From NCBI GenBank assembly GCA_964030475.1, contig CAXIPT010000012.1, positions 849,913-913,912 on the forward strand: a stretch of DNA of 64,000 nucleotides, given 5' to 3'. The first letter of the stretch is position 1; the number at the start of each line of letters is the position of its first letter. Made by a program: the position numbers and the translations under genes. This DNA comes from Tethya wilhelma (taxonomy: Eukaryota > Porifera > Demospongiae > Tethyida > Tethyidae). Positions 20,140 to 31,120 of this stretch are shown here, piece after piece. A model generated the notes under the pieces. The model saw only the letters and a list, made by a program, of their open reading frames with translations, ran no database searches and had not been told where the DNA came from.

Positions 20140-21400
20140 GTTTTTTGTCAAAAGTGTATTTTTTAGTCACTGAAAATTTTCTAAGTCGATGTCAGTCAAA
20201 AACACTAAGTTCTTTATCTGTACTGTGAAAAATCACAATGTTTTTCACCTCAAGATAATGTTCCAAATGTTGAAAGAAGTAACTATTCACAAAAGTGTTT
20301 CTTTTGTGCTAAAAAATCTTTACAAGGTAAAATAAACGTTCGCAGAAAATTTTCTAAGTCGATAGTCAGTCAAAAAGCTTTATGTGTACTGTGAGAAAAC
20401 TTTGTTTATCACAATGTTTTTCTCCTCAAGATAATTTTCCAAGTGTTGAAAAAAGTAACTATTCACAAAAGTGTTTCTTTTGTGCTAAAAAATCTTTTCA
20501 AGACAAAAACGTTTTTTGTCAAAAGTGTATTTTTCAGTCACTGAAAATTTTCTAAGTCGATAGTCAGTAAAAATAAGTTCTTTATCTGTACTGTGGAAAA
20601 ACTTTGTTTATCACAAACACTGTTTTTCACCTCAAGATAATGTTCCAAGTATTGAAAAAAATAACTATTCACAAAAGTTTTTCTTTTGTGCTAAAAAATG
20701 TTTTAAGGCGAAATAAACGTTTTTTGTCCAAAGTGTATTTTTTGTCACAGAAAATTTTCTAAGTCGATAGTCAGTCAAAAAGACTAAATTCTTTATCTGT
20801 TCTGTGAGAAAACTTTGTTTATCACAAACAATATTTTTCACCTCAAGATAATGTTCCAAGTGTTAACTATTCACAAATGTGTTTCTTTTGTGCTAAAAAA
20901 TCTTTTCAAAGCAAAATTAACGTTTTTTTATCAAAAGTGTATTTTTTAGTCACAGAAAATTTTCTAAGTCGATAGTCAGTCAAAAAGACTAAGTTCTTTG
21001 TCTGTACAATGAGAAAACTTTGTTTATCACAAACAATGTTTTTCACCTCAAGATAATGTTCCAAGTGCTGAAAAAAGTGACTATTTACAAAAGTGTTTCT
21101 TTTGTCCTAAAAAATTTTTTCAAGGCAAAATTAACATTTTTTTGTCAAGTATATTTTTTGTCACAGAAAATTTTCTAAGTCTATAGTCAGTCAAAAAGAC
21201 TAAGTTCTTTGTCTGTACTGGGAGAAAACTTTGTTTATCACAAACAATGTTTTTCACCTGAAGATAATGTTCAGAGTGCTGAAAAAAGTAACTATTCACA
21301 AGTGTTTCTTTTGTGCTAAAAAATATTTTCAAGGTAAAATAAACGTTTTTTGTTAAAAGTGATTTTTTAGTCACAGATAATTTTCTAAGTTTGGTAACAA
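20139..21400. repeat. Tandem satellite, about 200-215-base monomers
   Basis: Six to seven diverged monomers, each with GTCAAAAGTGTATTTTTTAG, AGAAAATTTTCTAAGTCGAT, TTTTTCACCTCAAGATAATG and ACTATTCACAAAAGTGTTTC. Spacing of the GTCAGTCAAAAA mark runs from about 170 to 215 bases. It starts inside what looks like a coding exon of the SET gene (after CPIPGCR). Confidence 0.85.
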
Positions 21401-23315
21401 GGTACAGATATTTTCTGCACTCTATATCTCAAGAACGGAATGCCCAGTCTTCAAAAGCAGCACACCAAAGTAAAATAATGGATATTATCTAAAAAAATTA
21501 CACGTAACATTCAACAAAAACTTTTTGTTTCTGAGATCCGAGGCTCTTCAGCCTCTCTGAACGCTAAGCTTCGAGAAGAGTCTTGCCTGGTTCTTCAATT
21601 TCACAAGCCACAATACACCAGTAAAATTGGATGTCATCCTCATTTAATTTAGTGCAGTTGCCTTCACTTTTTCTCTGAGATTGCTTGTCACTTTGGTCTG
21701 CTGTATGGCATGTGTAGACAAGTATTTTTATACTATTATAGTTCAATTTCATGAAACAATATGTACGCTAATCCGACACAATCCACCACAATACACAGTC
21801 TGTACCCAGTCTGCACTATAGCCAGCACAACTGTCTTCTGAATCCTTGACACATAGCAGTATGTCTTCTTGGTAACGATGTTAATTCTTTCTTGACCTTT
21901 TTGCACACATAGCCAACCATGCAACACAGGGCATTTGATTCCTCATGTGGCACTTGCAGCTAAAATTGGCTGTGGTCTATTCTGCAGTGCTTCGATACCA
22001 TTTCTTTAAAAAAAAGATGTGACATTCTGAAAAAATAAGGGGTTGGGATTAACACTGACTGATTGTTGAAAATCTTCCCAATTCAACCTCACCACAAGCT
22101 GAGCAGAAAACGACTGAAATGCTCACTTTATTTTGGGTATCAATTGTCCACTCATCAGATACCTTGCTTGCAATTGATAGAACAGTTCTGGCCTTCTCAG
22201 CTAAATCCTTCATCCTTCAACTGAGTCAATCGCATTCTTCACATGTACAATTGAGTATTTAAGATTAAAAACTACTTAAATGTACTTACTTACCCATTGC
22301 TTTGAGCGTCTTCTAACAGATCAGAAAAAGAGAGCGCAGATTTCTTATTAACGCTCACCTCAGCAAATAACTTCTAATTCTGGTTTGCTCGTTTGGGCAA
22401 CCAGAGTGCAGTGAGGCCTGAGGTGTGATTTTCTGGATCAGTTATGAAGTGTTAATTATCTCCCAATGCATGGATATAAGGCCCAAGGAGCAACGAAGAG
22501 ACTGGCCATGGCCTTATAAACACTGATAGTGTCAATGCCATGTTTGAAGCATTGTTTACAGCTTTATATACTTAGTACAGTACGTAAAAGTGTTCGACTT
22601 ACAAATTTACGTCCTCTTGCATCACTAGTCTGAGGAATGGCTATAGCTGTAGAGTAGCACCTTGCTCAACTCTGATGACTAGCTGTATAGTTGCACCTAG
22701 AGCACCTTTGATGCAAACCACATCAGTTAGATATTTGTAATCTGATATCAGGTGTAAAAGACTTTATGTGAGTTAAAATCTAAAAAGAAAAACGTCATCC
22801 AACGTCAAGGAAGCATTACATCATTGTTAAAACAGAGGGACGTGGCGACTAAATAACTATTAAATAACTACTTACACGTGAGTTCCACGCTCGCTATCAT
22901 TTCAGGATACAGGTACTTTATTTTCTCCATGAATGTGCTTCTTTTCATGTCATTTTTTTTGATGTGCTTCATTTTTTTCTAGTCAAACCACTGTTGACGC
23001 AAGGTCCTGAAAATAGTACTGATGCTCACCCATGACCCTCTGTTCTGCCACAGTTGTTCCTACAACTCACTCCTGTATATTTGCAAGGAGCAGCGCAATA
23101 AAACAATACTCACCAAACACTCTCTGGACCAGGCAAGAAAAATCTCGTAAATTCTGGGCAAGACTATGATAAGAAACTACCTTGTGTTCAAGGAGCCAAC
23201 AGGGTAAACAGAACAAAGTAATCTATATAGGTATGACAAGCAATGTTTTAGCCACCTAGTACTTCAAAAAAGAGCTGTAGATCTCAACTAGCAAGCTTAA
23301 TTGATCTACGATCAT
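21401..23315. other. No confident gene; possible minus-strand exon
   Basis: Minus strand 22080-22225 reads DLAEKARTVLSIASKVSDEW then VVFCSACGEVELGR, a plausible coding piece with one CxxC, but neighbouring exons cannot be placed. Other open frames here (21564-21927, minus) show no recognisable motif. The remainder is AT-rich and empty. Confidence 0.3.
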
Positions 23316-23419
23316 GTCTCATATTAGCCTCGTTCACAGGCTCCTCCTTCACGAATATTTTCTTCGAAAATAAGGAAGGAGAGAGCCTGGCACAGGAAAA
23401 ACATGTTGGTTAAACGGAT

Positions 23420-23706
23420 ACCGTTTGCTACCGTATTTACTACATAAACGGCATGTCATACGGGAAGTCCGTTGGCAAATACACGGACACCGTCCATCTA
23501 GTAATGGGACTCTTGATACGGACTAACATAAACGGTACCGTGGTTTATTCCGTGTTTTTACCGTCTAGTCCGTCGTTGGATACCGTCTGTGCGCTGTCTG
23601 CTCAGTTTACTTTCCCGTGTCTGTGAATGAAGCAACGGATCAAACGGTAGTGCCGTTGTTTCAGCCCAAAATACGGCTATACCCTGGTAGTACCGTGACG
23701 GTAAGC
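23420..23706. promoter_or_regulatory. Left subterminal ACGG/CCGT cluster
   Basis: By eye I count about 21 ACGG or CCGT tetramers in under 300 bases, where about one would be expected at this base composition. Many are extended as AAACGG(A/T) or TACCGT. Such subterminal repeats are typical transposase-binding sites in large DNA transposons. A matching cluster lies at the right end. Confidence 0.6.
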
Positions 23707-24308
23707 TTTCATTTTAGCCCCGCCCATTTGAATAAATCGTCTACAATAAAAATAGTCAAAATAAACTGAGACAATGGTGCAAATAAAATGAACAAAATCA
23801 ATACAAGGTAAGATAAAAATAAGCTAACAATATTTGTAGGTGTAGCAGTAAATGAATACAGTTTGTATGGCACTAGGAGAGAATGGGAGTCAGTTTTCTC
23901 TTACTGCGTGTATATATTGCCTGCTTGACAAGTCAAGTTCCAACAGCTGGTTCTGTCTGTTTTGTAAGGGTTTTGGCTTGAATTTAACTGGCAGTGAGGT
24001 GCCTGCATCATTGAAATTTTTGAGTAAAAGAATTACAATCATTAGAACTCTGAGATACAACCTATACCATTAAATTTTATGAATATATGTCTTGGGCCTG
24101 CCAGGCACGCAGCAATCGGTCTTGAGACCAGTATTGACCTGCATACTGAAAATATATTTGTCCGCACGGTAAAGTCCTGCATTTTAGTACTGTATGTATT
24201 ATAGTACCTTGAATGAGGAAAATCTTCATCATAAGCTTTTGGTGTAGCCTCTGAAACTATATATACAAGATTGATACAATTATTTATGCAACAGAATGAT
24301 GAAGAGAC

Positions 24309-24371
24309 TAGCCTTGTACCCAGGCCCCTCTCTCCTTGAAAGGTCAAAGGAGAGAGCCTGGGACGAGGCTA
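24309..24371. mobile_element. 63-bp MITE with TAGCCTYG ends
   Basis: A hairpin-forming element that starts TAGCCTTGTACCCAGG and ends CCTGGGACGAGGCTA, with AGGAGAGAG/CTCTCTCCT arms. The ends match the large element that encloses it. The 9-base flanks (TGAAGAGAC and TATGCAAGG) do not match, so its duplication has decayed or never existed. Confidence 0.6.
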
Positions 24372-26345
24372 TATGCAAGGACAAGTCTAACTTACTTTTC
24401 AATTAAAACTGCAGCAGTTAAACAAACTCCATGACCTGCATGTATATAAAGCAAAAATTATTTTTAGCCAATAGGTAATTGAATCCAAACTTACTTTTGA
24501 ACTAGCAAATATCAGATGCATGTTGATTAAACACTGTGATATAGAGGGTGCCAGGCATCAGAGAGTGTGCCATCATGCTGTTATACCAGTCTGTAGACAA
24601 TTGTGCCATAAATTATATAAGTCACAATTAATCTTAAACTATATTTGGCTTGCTAGCTAAATCCTGACAAGTACAANTATTCTTATTCCCCACATCTTGA
24701 GCCATCTATACAGTAGAGTTGTGTAAGTGTGCCTGGACTACTATTATCACCTCATAACATGTAGTTTGGTCCAAGGAATGCAGGTCTGCCTTCAATGCCA
24801 AAGAAGAGTCAGCTGGAATCTGGACACAAGTTGTTCCAATAAACTCCTCAAGTAACTTGGACTGTGTGGCTGGAGTACTGTTTCTAATTTCATCTGACAA
24901 CTGGATGGAAGCACTTACTATCTCTCAGACCTGCCATAGTTGCAATGTCCTTCGTCGCACTATTCTGCCAGCTGCTTTTCCTAGTCTTGGCTGGTGAACT
25001 TTGACAAATGTAAGATGCTACATGTAGTGCATTTAAATTAATTTTAAATGTTAGTGTACGTACATGACATTGTATAATTCCAATATACCTGACCACCAGT
25101 TTTGATCTGTAGGATATTGTCATCTAGCTGGGCTGGAAGCCAAAGCATGCTTGACTAGCTTACTCTGGAGTTGTTTCTCTATGTGACAGGCTGACTTAGA
25201 ATTTCATCGATTGTGTTGTCCTTTTGTGGTGAGTTGTCACAACGTATGTGTTCACTGTACTGCTCAAATTGTATGTGTCCTTCACATTCACTGCAGATAA
25301 CACACATGTTTTCAAGCAGACTCAAGATCAATGGAGTGGCTGGCCGAATGGTATTAATATCTTGGATGGTTGTTATGACAACAGGGGCAGCTGATCTCTT
25401 CACAGTGTTCAAGCCAGGAGCAACAGCAGTTAGCACATACTATGTTTTGGCAATCTATCAGCTGTGAAGAATGTTGCAGCAATAATATAATTGCTCAACT
25501 TCAACTATCTTCTGATGCTCACTGCAGACCGTATTGCAAACTGGTGTAATGCTCCAGAGATGTGGGAGCTATCTTCTTGATATGCTGAATATGCAGTATC
25601 GAGGACTCAAACTGGGTGCACACCCTTTGCGTGAAGGTCTTTCTCCTTTTTAAGCTTTGGCACGTGCAGAGGATTATGGTAGTCATTTTGTCTGTCTGTT
25701 CACTCGAAATCTCAAGAAAGGCAGCTCTAGCGACAAAATTGATGCAGTGAATGATTTTGTAGAATTAAATTTTGCGGCCCAAAATGCTGTTTTAGCTGAG
25801 ATTGAGGTTTTAGTGCTTCTTTTTAGTGCTTAGCTCGAGGTCACGCCTACAGATTTAGTGTGTGTTATTTAGAATCAGAGTAAATGATCACTGCATGATG
25901 GTGCTCAATGAGCTGCTGCTGCTGCTAGTCAGTGTTCTTTCAATATACAGACAAGAGTTTGCCTGTTTTTTTAAAGGATGTAGATGTATTGGCAAGTGTA
26001 GTCTGCTTGTGGATGCATCACTGTCTGTCCTTCCAACGAACACTGACGAACAGCAGTAGTAGCATAGACCTGACCTGAGAATAGCCTGGGACTTCCCTAG
26101 CCTCAAGGGTATAGATTTATTTTAAGTGACTCAGTACTGGAATTAGGCTCAGGTCAGCTCCTGTAGCTACCCTGGATTTAGTATACTCTGACTATGATTT
26201 ACAACAGTTGAACGTTCCAGTACAATCAGTCATGTATAATCATAGCATATCTTATAGCCTGTGACTTGCATATTCACAGTTATGTCAGTGGTGGAACCTG
26301 GGCTGGCTTTGAGTCTCACGGCAAACGATAGGTTGTATATATATA

Positions 26346-26484
26346 TTATTGCATGACTGGGAGGGCAATATGGGGAAATATTCAGCTCGAGAGTGGCAGT
26401 ATTGGCCCGACCAACTGGAGGGACAATACAGAGCTCAAGAGCTGAATATTTCCCCAATATTGCCCGACCTTTGGGGTGCAATAA
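26346..26484. mobile_element. 139-bp palindromic MITE
   Basis: It begins TTATTGCA and ends TGCAATAA. The arms contain GGCAATATGGGGAAATATTC and its near complement. It lies in the presumed long intron of the RAG1-like gene. Confidence 0.65.
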
Positions 26485-27168
26485 TAGATTTATTATATGA
26501 CTTTGTGATGATAATTCTTCAGCAACAAACCACGGCCACTTGAACATAAACCAGTATGCACTATGTGTAGGTATATAGCTGCAGCTGTATAAGTATCTGT
26601 GGTTACTAGCTATGTAAATTGACTCATGTCTCTAACATGTAGATCTTGTAGTGATAATTAAAAAGTATGCAATAACCTTCCGTGCAATATGGCCCAGCTA
26701 CTGACCAATCAGATTTCTTATAGAACACTAGTCATTATAATAAATAGCATTATAAGTGCGCTGACTAGCTAAGTGGGCCAAGGCTTGTGCACCATCAGTG
26801 CCTTCATTTTAGGTTGGTGAAATGCTGACACACCCTGCAGCTGTCATTTTTGTGCCCATAACAGGCTGATCTAGTTCTGTGAAGCATGTTCTTGCAAGCA
26901 TGGCAGAAGTATGAGGGGTGTACTTCTTGTGTGTGTCAATCCCAAAGAGGGTTTTCAAATTGACAGAGTAATTGTATATGTACTTAACGTTCACAGCTTT
27001 GGTGACTACAAATTTCCCACAAACTCTCTCCAGAGCAGAACAGTGTGACATCTAAAATTTTAAAGATGGAACTGGGTGTAATTTATCACTTCAATTCATG
27101 TAAAATTTGTGTACAATTGTACATTATGTACTGGCACAGCTAAGAAAAAAATAGGCAGTTTACCTTAG

Positions 27169-28318
27169 GGGTCATTCCATGTGAAATCAACACAAGAAAA
27201 TACCAACCCACCTCAGATTTCCCCCAAACTTGGTATGCATGTAGTGTATGTTAAGATATCAAGCCACAGCAATTTTTAGATCTCAATGTTGTATGGCTTC
27301 AAACTTATAATGGGCTAAAGTTATGCATTTTTTGTTGACTGTATGGTATAAATTGTGCAATATCTTCCACTAGGATTAAGATCTTGGAAAAACAATTGGA
27401 TTTCCTTGTAGCCCTTGAAATGAGCTTTAAGATGATATATTACAAGTCAGTGTTAGTTCGGATAAGGTCAAAGGTTATTCCGAAACAAATTTACAGTGTC
27501 GATTTCTTAAATACATATCCTTTAATTCTTTTCATATTTTGTGGACATGTTCTTAAGGCATTTCTGAACATGAGGCTAAAATTTGGTTTTGGGACGACCA
27601 TGGGCTGTGGAATTAAATGGCACTAAGTACAATTAGGTCAATATACCATTACCCGAAGACCAACTGAAAACGATTTTGAAAGTACCACATAGCATTCCCG
27701 AGAAGAATTTTCACTCCAAAATGCTTTTTGTTCATTCACCAAGGCACTGACACCATAATTCATATGTTTTGTGCTATATCCCTCCTTGCGTCAATTTCCC
27801 TAGGTTAAAATATGGTGATTTTTGGTTGAAATAATATTGACCTAAATGTACTTGTGTCATTTTGTCCCATATCCCACGGTCGTCCCAAAACCAAATTTTA
27901 GCTACATGGTAAGGAAAGCCATAAAAAATTGTCCACAAACTATGAAAAGAATTAAAGGATATATATTTAAGAAATCGACGCTGTAAATTTGTTTCGGAAT
28001 AACCTTTGACCTTATCCGAACTAACACTGACTTGTAATATATCATCTTAAAGCTCATTTCAAGTGCTACAAGGAAATCCAATTGTTTTTCCAAGATTTTA
28101 ATCCTAGTGGAAGATATTGCACAATTTATACCATACAGTCAACAAAAAATAGCAAAAAATGCATAAATTTAGCCCGTTATAAGTTTGAAGCCATACAACA
28201 TTGAGATCTAAAAATTGCTGTGGCTTGATATCTTAACATACACTACATGCATACCAAGTTTGGGGGAAATCTGAGGTGGGTTGGTATTTTCTTGTGTTGA
28301 TTTCACATGGAATGACCC
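27169..28318. mobile_element. 1150-bp foldback element with TTAG duplication
   Basis: Two arms of about 480 bases (27169-27645 and 27833-28318) are inverted copies of each other, starting GGGTCATTCCATGTGAAATC. They are separated by about 190 bases. TTAG flanks both sides (27165-27168 and 28319-28322). Similar open frames on both strands are only the mirror images of the arms. A related end (TTAAGGGTCATTCCATGTGA) occurs at 32699, so the family probably targets TTAN sites, as piggyBac or Kolobok types do at TTAA. Confidence 0.8.
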
Positions 28319-28599
28319 TTAGGTGATCAGTGATGTGAAACACAACGTAGGTGGAAACCTCTTAAGCAGTTGTAAAAAACTTTGTGGGACAATGATGCTC
28401 TGGGCAGGCGCTTGCACACTCACGCCAATTGCATGCTCAGTGTTGTTGATTAAAATAGTTATTGGTGCTTTAGCACTTGGAACTAGACTGGCTCTCAGTC
28501 CAAACTATTCACTGCATTCGTTCCATGATAGCTGAATGTAAGTGTCGGTTGCTATGAACTCAATCGCCAGTTGCTAATCAGAGCCCTGCCCACCCGCGC

Positions 28600-28990
28600 A
28601 ATTATGTAATGTTTGAATATTCCCAGTACGGTAGTACTGGGTACACAGGAATGGTATGGATGGCCCATTAGCGCAATACAAATATTCACGCAAATAACTC
28701 TGCAAAAACGGAGCGCTTAGCACTAAAAGGCTTCTCAAGCTACTATTTAGCTCCATCTTCTATCTTGGCTCAACTTTTCTCAGAGATTGACTATTCACTT
28801 TTAGAGGCTGATTCTTGAACCAACAAACGAACTTGGTTTCTTCCGGGTCAGTCACTTTTGCCATCCGTTTTTAGCGCCTCTCATTGAGTATAGCTATATA
28901 GATACGAGGCAAAAAGCGCCTCCTCCATATGGCCGCCATTAATTTCTACACTCATTCGTAATTCATTAGCTTCTAGAAAATTTAAATTGA
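28600..28990. repeat. Dispersed repeat, inverted copy at 38865-39368
   Basis: The segment from CCCAGTACGGTAGTACTGGG through GCTTCTCAAGCTACTATT, AACCAAGTTTxTT-type phrases and CTCCATATGGC matches 38865-39368 in reverse orientation, with several insertions there (including a GAA run). Bases 29055-29130 match part of 62590-62690 in reverse. Both are fragments of dispersed repeats with no coding signal. Confidence 0.7.
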
Positions 28991-29163
28991 CAACCCTTTC
29001 CACACACAAAAGTGTGCATTATTTGGAATTAAATGCAAGTCTGGATTCAAGTTGCCTGGACAGTGATACCTGGCTGCTCTTCTTAAGAGATGAATCAGGA
29101 CTTTAATCATCATAACATATAGAAAGGCAAGTAAATCTTATGTACAGCTCCCGCCTTCAAANT

Positions 29164-29829
29164 CACATTCTTGCCTACAAAATCAAGATTGAACATTGAG
29201 CAGCAATGGCTGACAGTTTGGCACATCCCGTTTTGAAAAGAGGTCATTCCAACTGGCCCGAGGCCTTTCAGAGTAAACACATCCTCTTTAAGGGGACTGC
29301 TACAACCTCTCCACCAACCTTGGCCTCCTGCTGTCAAACATGACCTACCAACTGAGCACAAAGGAGACGAGTACCATCACTGGACCACGGAACTGTACAG
29401 GTCAGTGGACATTGTATGTGCATGAAAGCTAATTGGATTCGGCTCTAAGTATTATTCACATCTATCCTACAGGAGGTTACAGCTGCCAGTGTATGAGAGG
29501 CACTAAAGAGGTTTGTGAATCAAGGGGAAAACGTTTATATAGCAAGAAAGAGTATAGGACAAAGAGAAGACGAATTGAACTAAAGATACAGAGAAAAAGA
29601 GAGCAGACAGTTTGCAAACAATGGAGCAAGCAACACGGTGGTGACAAGAGTGATTTAGAGATAAAGAATGTAGTGAAGCAAATCCTGTGGTTAACCACAC
29701 TTACCCGGACATCTTTGAGAGACTGTCCTCACAAAAGAAAAAGACAGAATCCTTCTCCAGAAGAACCAACTGATGTCAACAAGGACCAACACATCTAACA
29801 AAACAGATGATAGGACCTCAGACAATAAT
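29164..29829 (+). repeat. Ulp1-element 5' region, copy 2
   Basis: Near-identical to 6542-7211. It starts two bases after an N (29162), so the left junction may be an assembly join. The frame GKRLYSKKEYRTKRRRIEL is open here for 120 codons. It ends at a poly-A run that begins a different sequence. Confidence 0.75.
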
Positions 29830-30804
29830 GAAAAAAAAAAAAGGGCGGCCACAACTCAGGTCGTCGTTGTAGGGGAGAACTCGGGGCTGTACAGCCTTGG
29901 TTTTCCTCTCCCAGCCCTTGCTACTATGCAGGATATTGGTGTTGGACTTAGAGATGCCTGTTGGAGCACCAGAAAATCTACTTCTGGGTTTTCTGTGAGT
30001 TTGTTTTGGCCCAAATCTCTTTATGAATCTGTGGCACAAGTTTCACAGCGTGGTGCTGAGAAGAAAAAGAGAAGGAGGAGGAGAAAGAGGGGAAAACGTT
30101 GTGCTCAAGGGCTAGCTGCTCAAAAACAGGCACAGGCTCTCCCTAGTACCCATGATGATTCCGCTACGTTGATGCCACCAGACTCAGATCAGTCCGCCGG
30201 ATCTTGTTTGAAGGACGTCAACACTCCACTCCTTCCGATATCTTCTCCTACAGGAGATAGTTCTCTGCCACTCATTCAGTCTACCATCCCGGCTAAAACT
30301 ACTTCCGTCAACTCTAGCCATGGTTCAGAATTACCACATACCGATTCACTGCACAGTGTTGTGAAGTGTGCTGGTTTGAGTCAAGGTGATGATCTGCTAC
30401 ATATGCATGGAGCTGGTGATCAGGGTTTAGAGTCTGTGTATGTTGTAGCAAGTGAGGACTTAATGACTGGTTATGCAGTTAAGAAGAACTTGAACGATGT
30501 AGTGATTGATGAAAGTTCAACTGTGTGTTATTATGAACTTGATTCCAATACCCCTGGTATTTGTGTTCGTAATTCACCTCACGATCCTATCTCATGGTCT
30601 CCTATCTCAGTTTCTAAGAATGCTATCAGGGATCAATGTGTAGTGATGAATGACCCTGTCTTAGAACCTCAGTATTGCTTGGAATTTGATTACAAAATAC
30701 GTGGAGGTGTACCTGGCTTCGAAATCATGGCTAGAAATGTAGTGACATATGAATTATTGATGAGCCTACATGCATCAGGCAGCTGCTCAGTAGCTAAGTA
30801 CTAA
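29830..30804 (+). CDS. ORF1/gag-like protein of a retroelement
   Basis: An open frame of over 300 codons follows a poly-A run. Visible parts: RDACWSTRKSTSGFSVSLF, a strongly basic block (KKKRRRRRKRGKR), a Ser/Pro-rich middle and a C-terminal SWSPISVS...VPGFEIMAR region. The minus-strand sequence at 41930-42740 has the same organisation (TNGGFSVSFFS, KKRRRRK, NGTPGITIYRRNAKWEPI) and also follows poly-A, so both are copies of one mobile-element protein. A basic block after a conserved N-terminus suggests a nucleic-acid-binding ORF1. No zinc knuckles or polymerase are seen. The apparent ATG (29773) belongs to the upstream Ulp1-element repeat, so the native start is unclear. Confidence 0.45.
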   Translation, partial: EKKKRAATTQVVVVGENSGLYSLGFPLPALATMQDIGVGLRDACWSTRKSTSGFSVSLFWPKSLYESVAQVSQRGAEKKKRRRRRKRGKRCAQGLAAQKQAQALPSTHDDSATLMPPDSDQSAGSCLKDVNTPLLPISSPTGDSSLPLIQSTIPAKTTSVNSSHGSELPHTDSLHSVVKCAGLSQGDDLLHMHGAGDQGLESVYVVASEDLMTGYAVKKNLNDVVIDESSTVCYYELDSNTPGICVRNSPHDPISWSPISVSKNAIRDQCVVMNDPVLEPQYCLEFDYKIRGGVPGFEIMARNVVTYELLMSLHASGSCSVAKY

Positions 30805-31089
30805 AAGTGATACTGAATGCATTTTAGTCTTCAGATTGCAAGCTAACAAGACACTCTAGAAAAATTTGCGCCCTAAATACTGTTAATTCAACCTTTTGGG
30901 TAACTTACAGCAAGCTTTTCAAGTCCAGGAGGCTGGCGGTTTCTCCGCCAAATGGCCAAATGTCGAGCATATCAAAAACGCGATNAGTAGGAATGGTCCG
31001 AATGTAACTGTATACATTGCTAAATATTGTGAGCGGCGCCACTATATATATAGTATATTAGGGCATGACATACTACAGTAACTATATAC

Positions 31090-31120
<31 letters not shown>

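Larger units (their letters stand above)
24706..28530 (-). pseudogene. RAG1-like zinc-region protein (N-RAG-TP-like), broken and interrupted
   Basis: The minus strand has coding pieces in a consistent order. At 28530-28325: NNTEHAIGVSVQAPAQSIIV and LLKRFPP. After a foldback insertion, 27047-26806: ERVCGKFV and LKTLFGIDTH, then, one frame over, VHPSYFCHACKNMLHR and NDSCRVCQHF. At 25436-25179: CVICSECEGHIQFEQYSEHI. At 25150-24706: LQIKTGGQ, then DEIRNSTPATQSKLLEEFIG and ADSSLALKADL. The VHPxxFCxxC...M.R...CxVC order resembles the zinc-binding central region of RAG1, which is known in molluscan N-RAG-TP elements. It lies within the 11.4-kb transposon and is the best candidate for its own gene. 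Frameshifts, stops and insertions make it non-functional as assembled. Exon borders are approximate, and the catalytic part, if any, is not recognised. Confidence 0.5.

Noticed and set aside
20139..21400. Regularly spaced repeats that could suggest a CRISPR-like array
   Set aside because: Units are over 170 bases, diverged, without short constant repeats and variable spacers, and the genome is eukaryotic; it is a satellite.
23852..24347. Open frames on both strands near the left end of the large transposon
   Set aside because: No recognisable motif; the minus frame overlaps the 63-bp MITE, so it is partly repeat.
27384..28093. Two similar 60-80-codon frames on opposite strands
   Set aside because: They are the mirror-image arms of the foldback element, not a gene pair.
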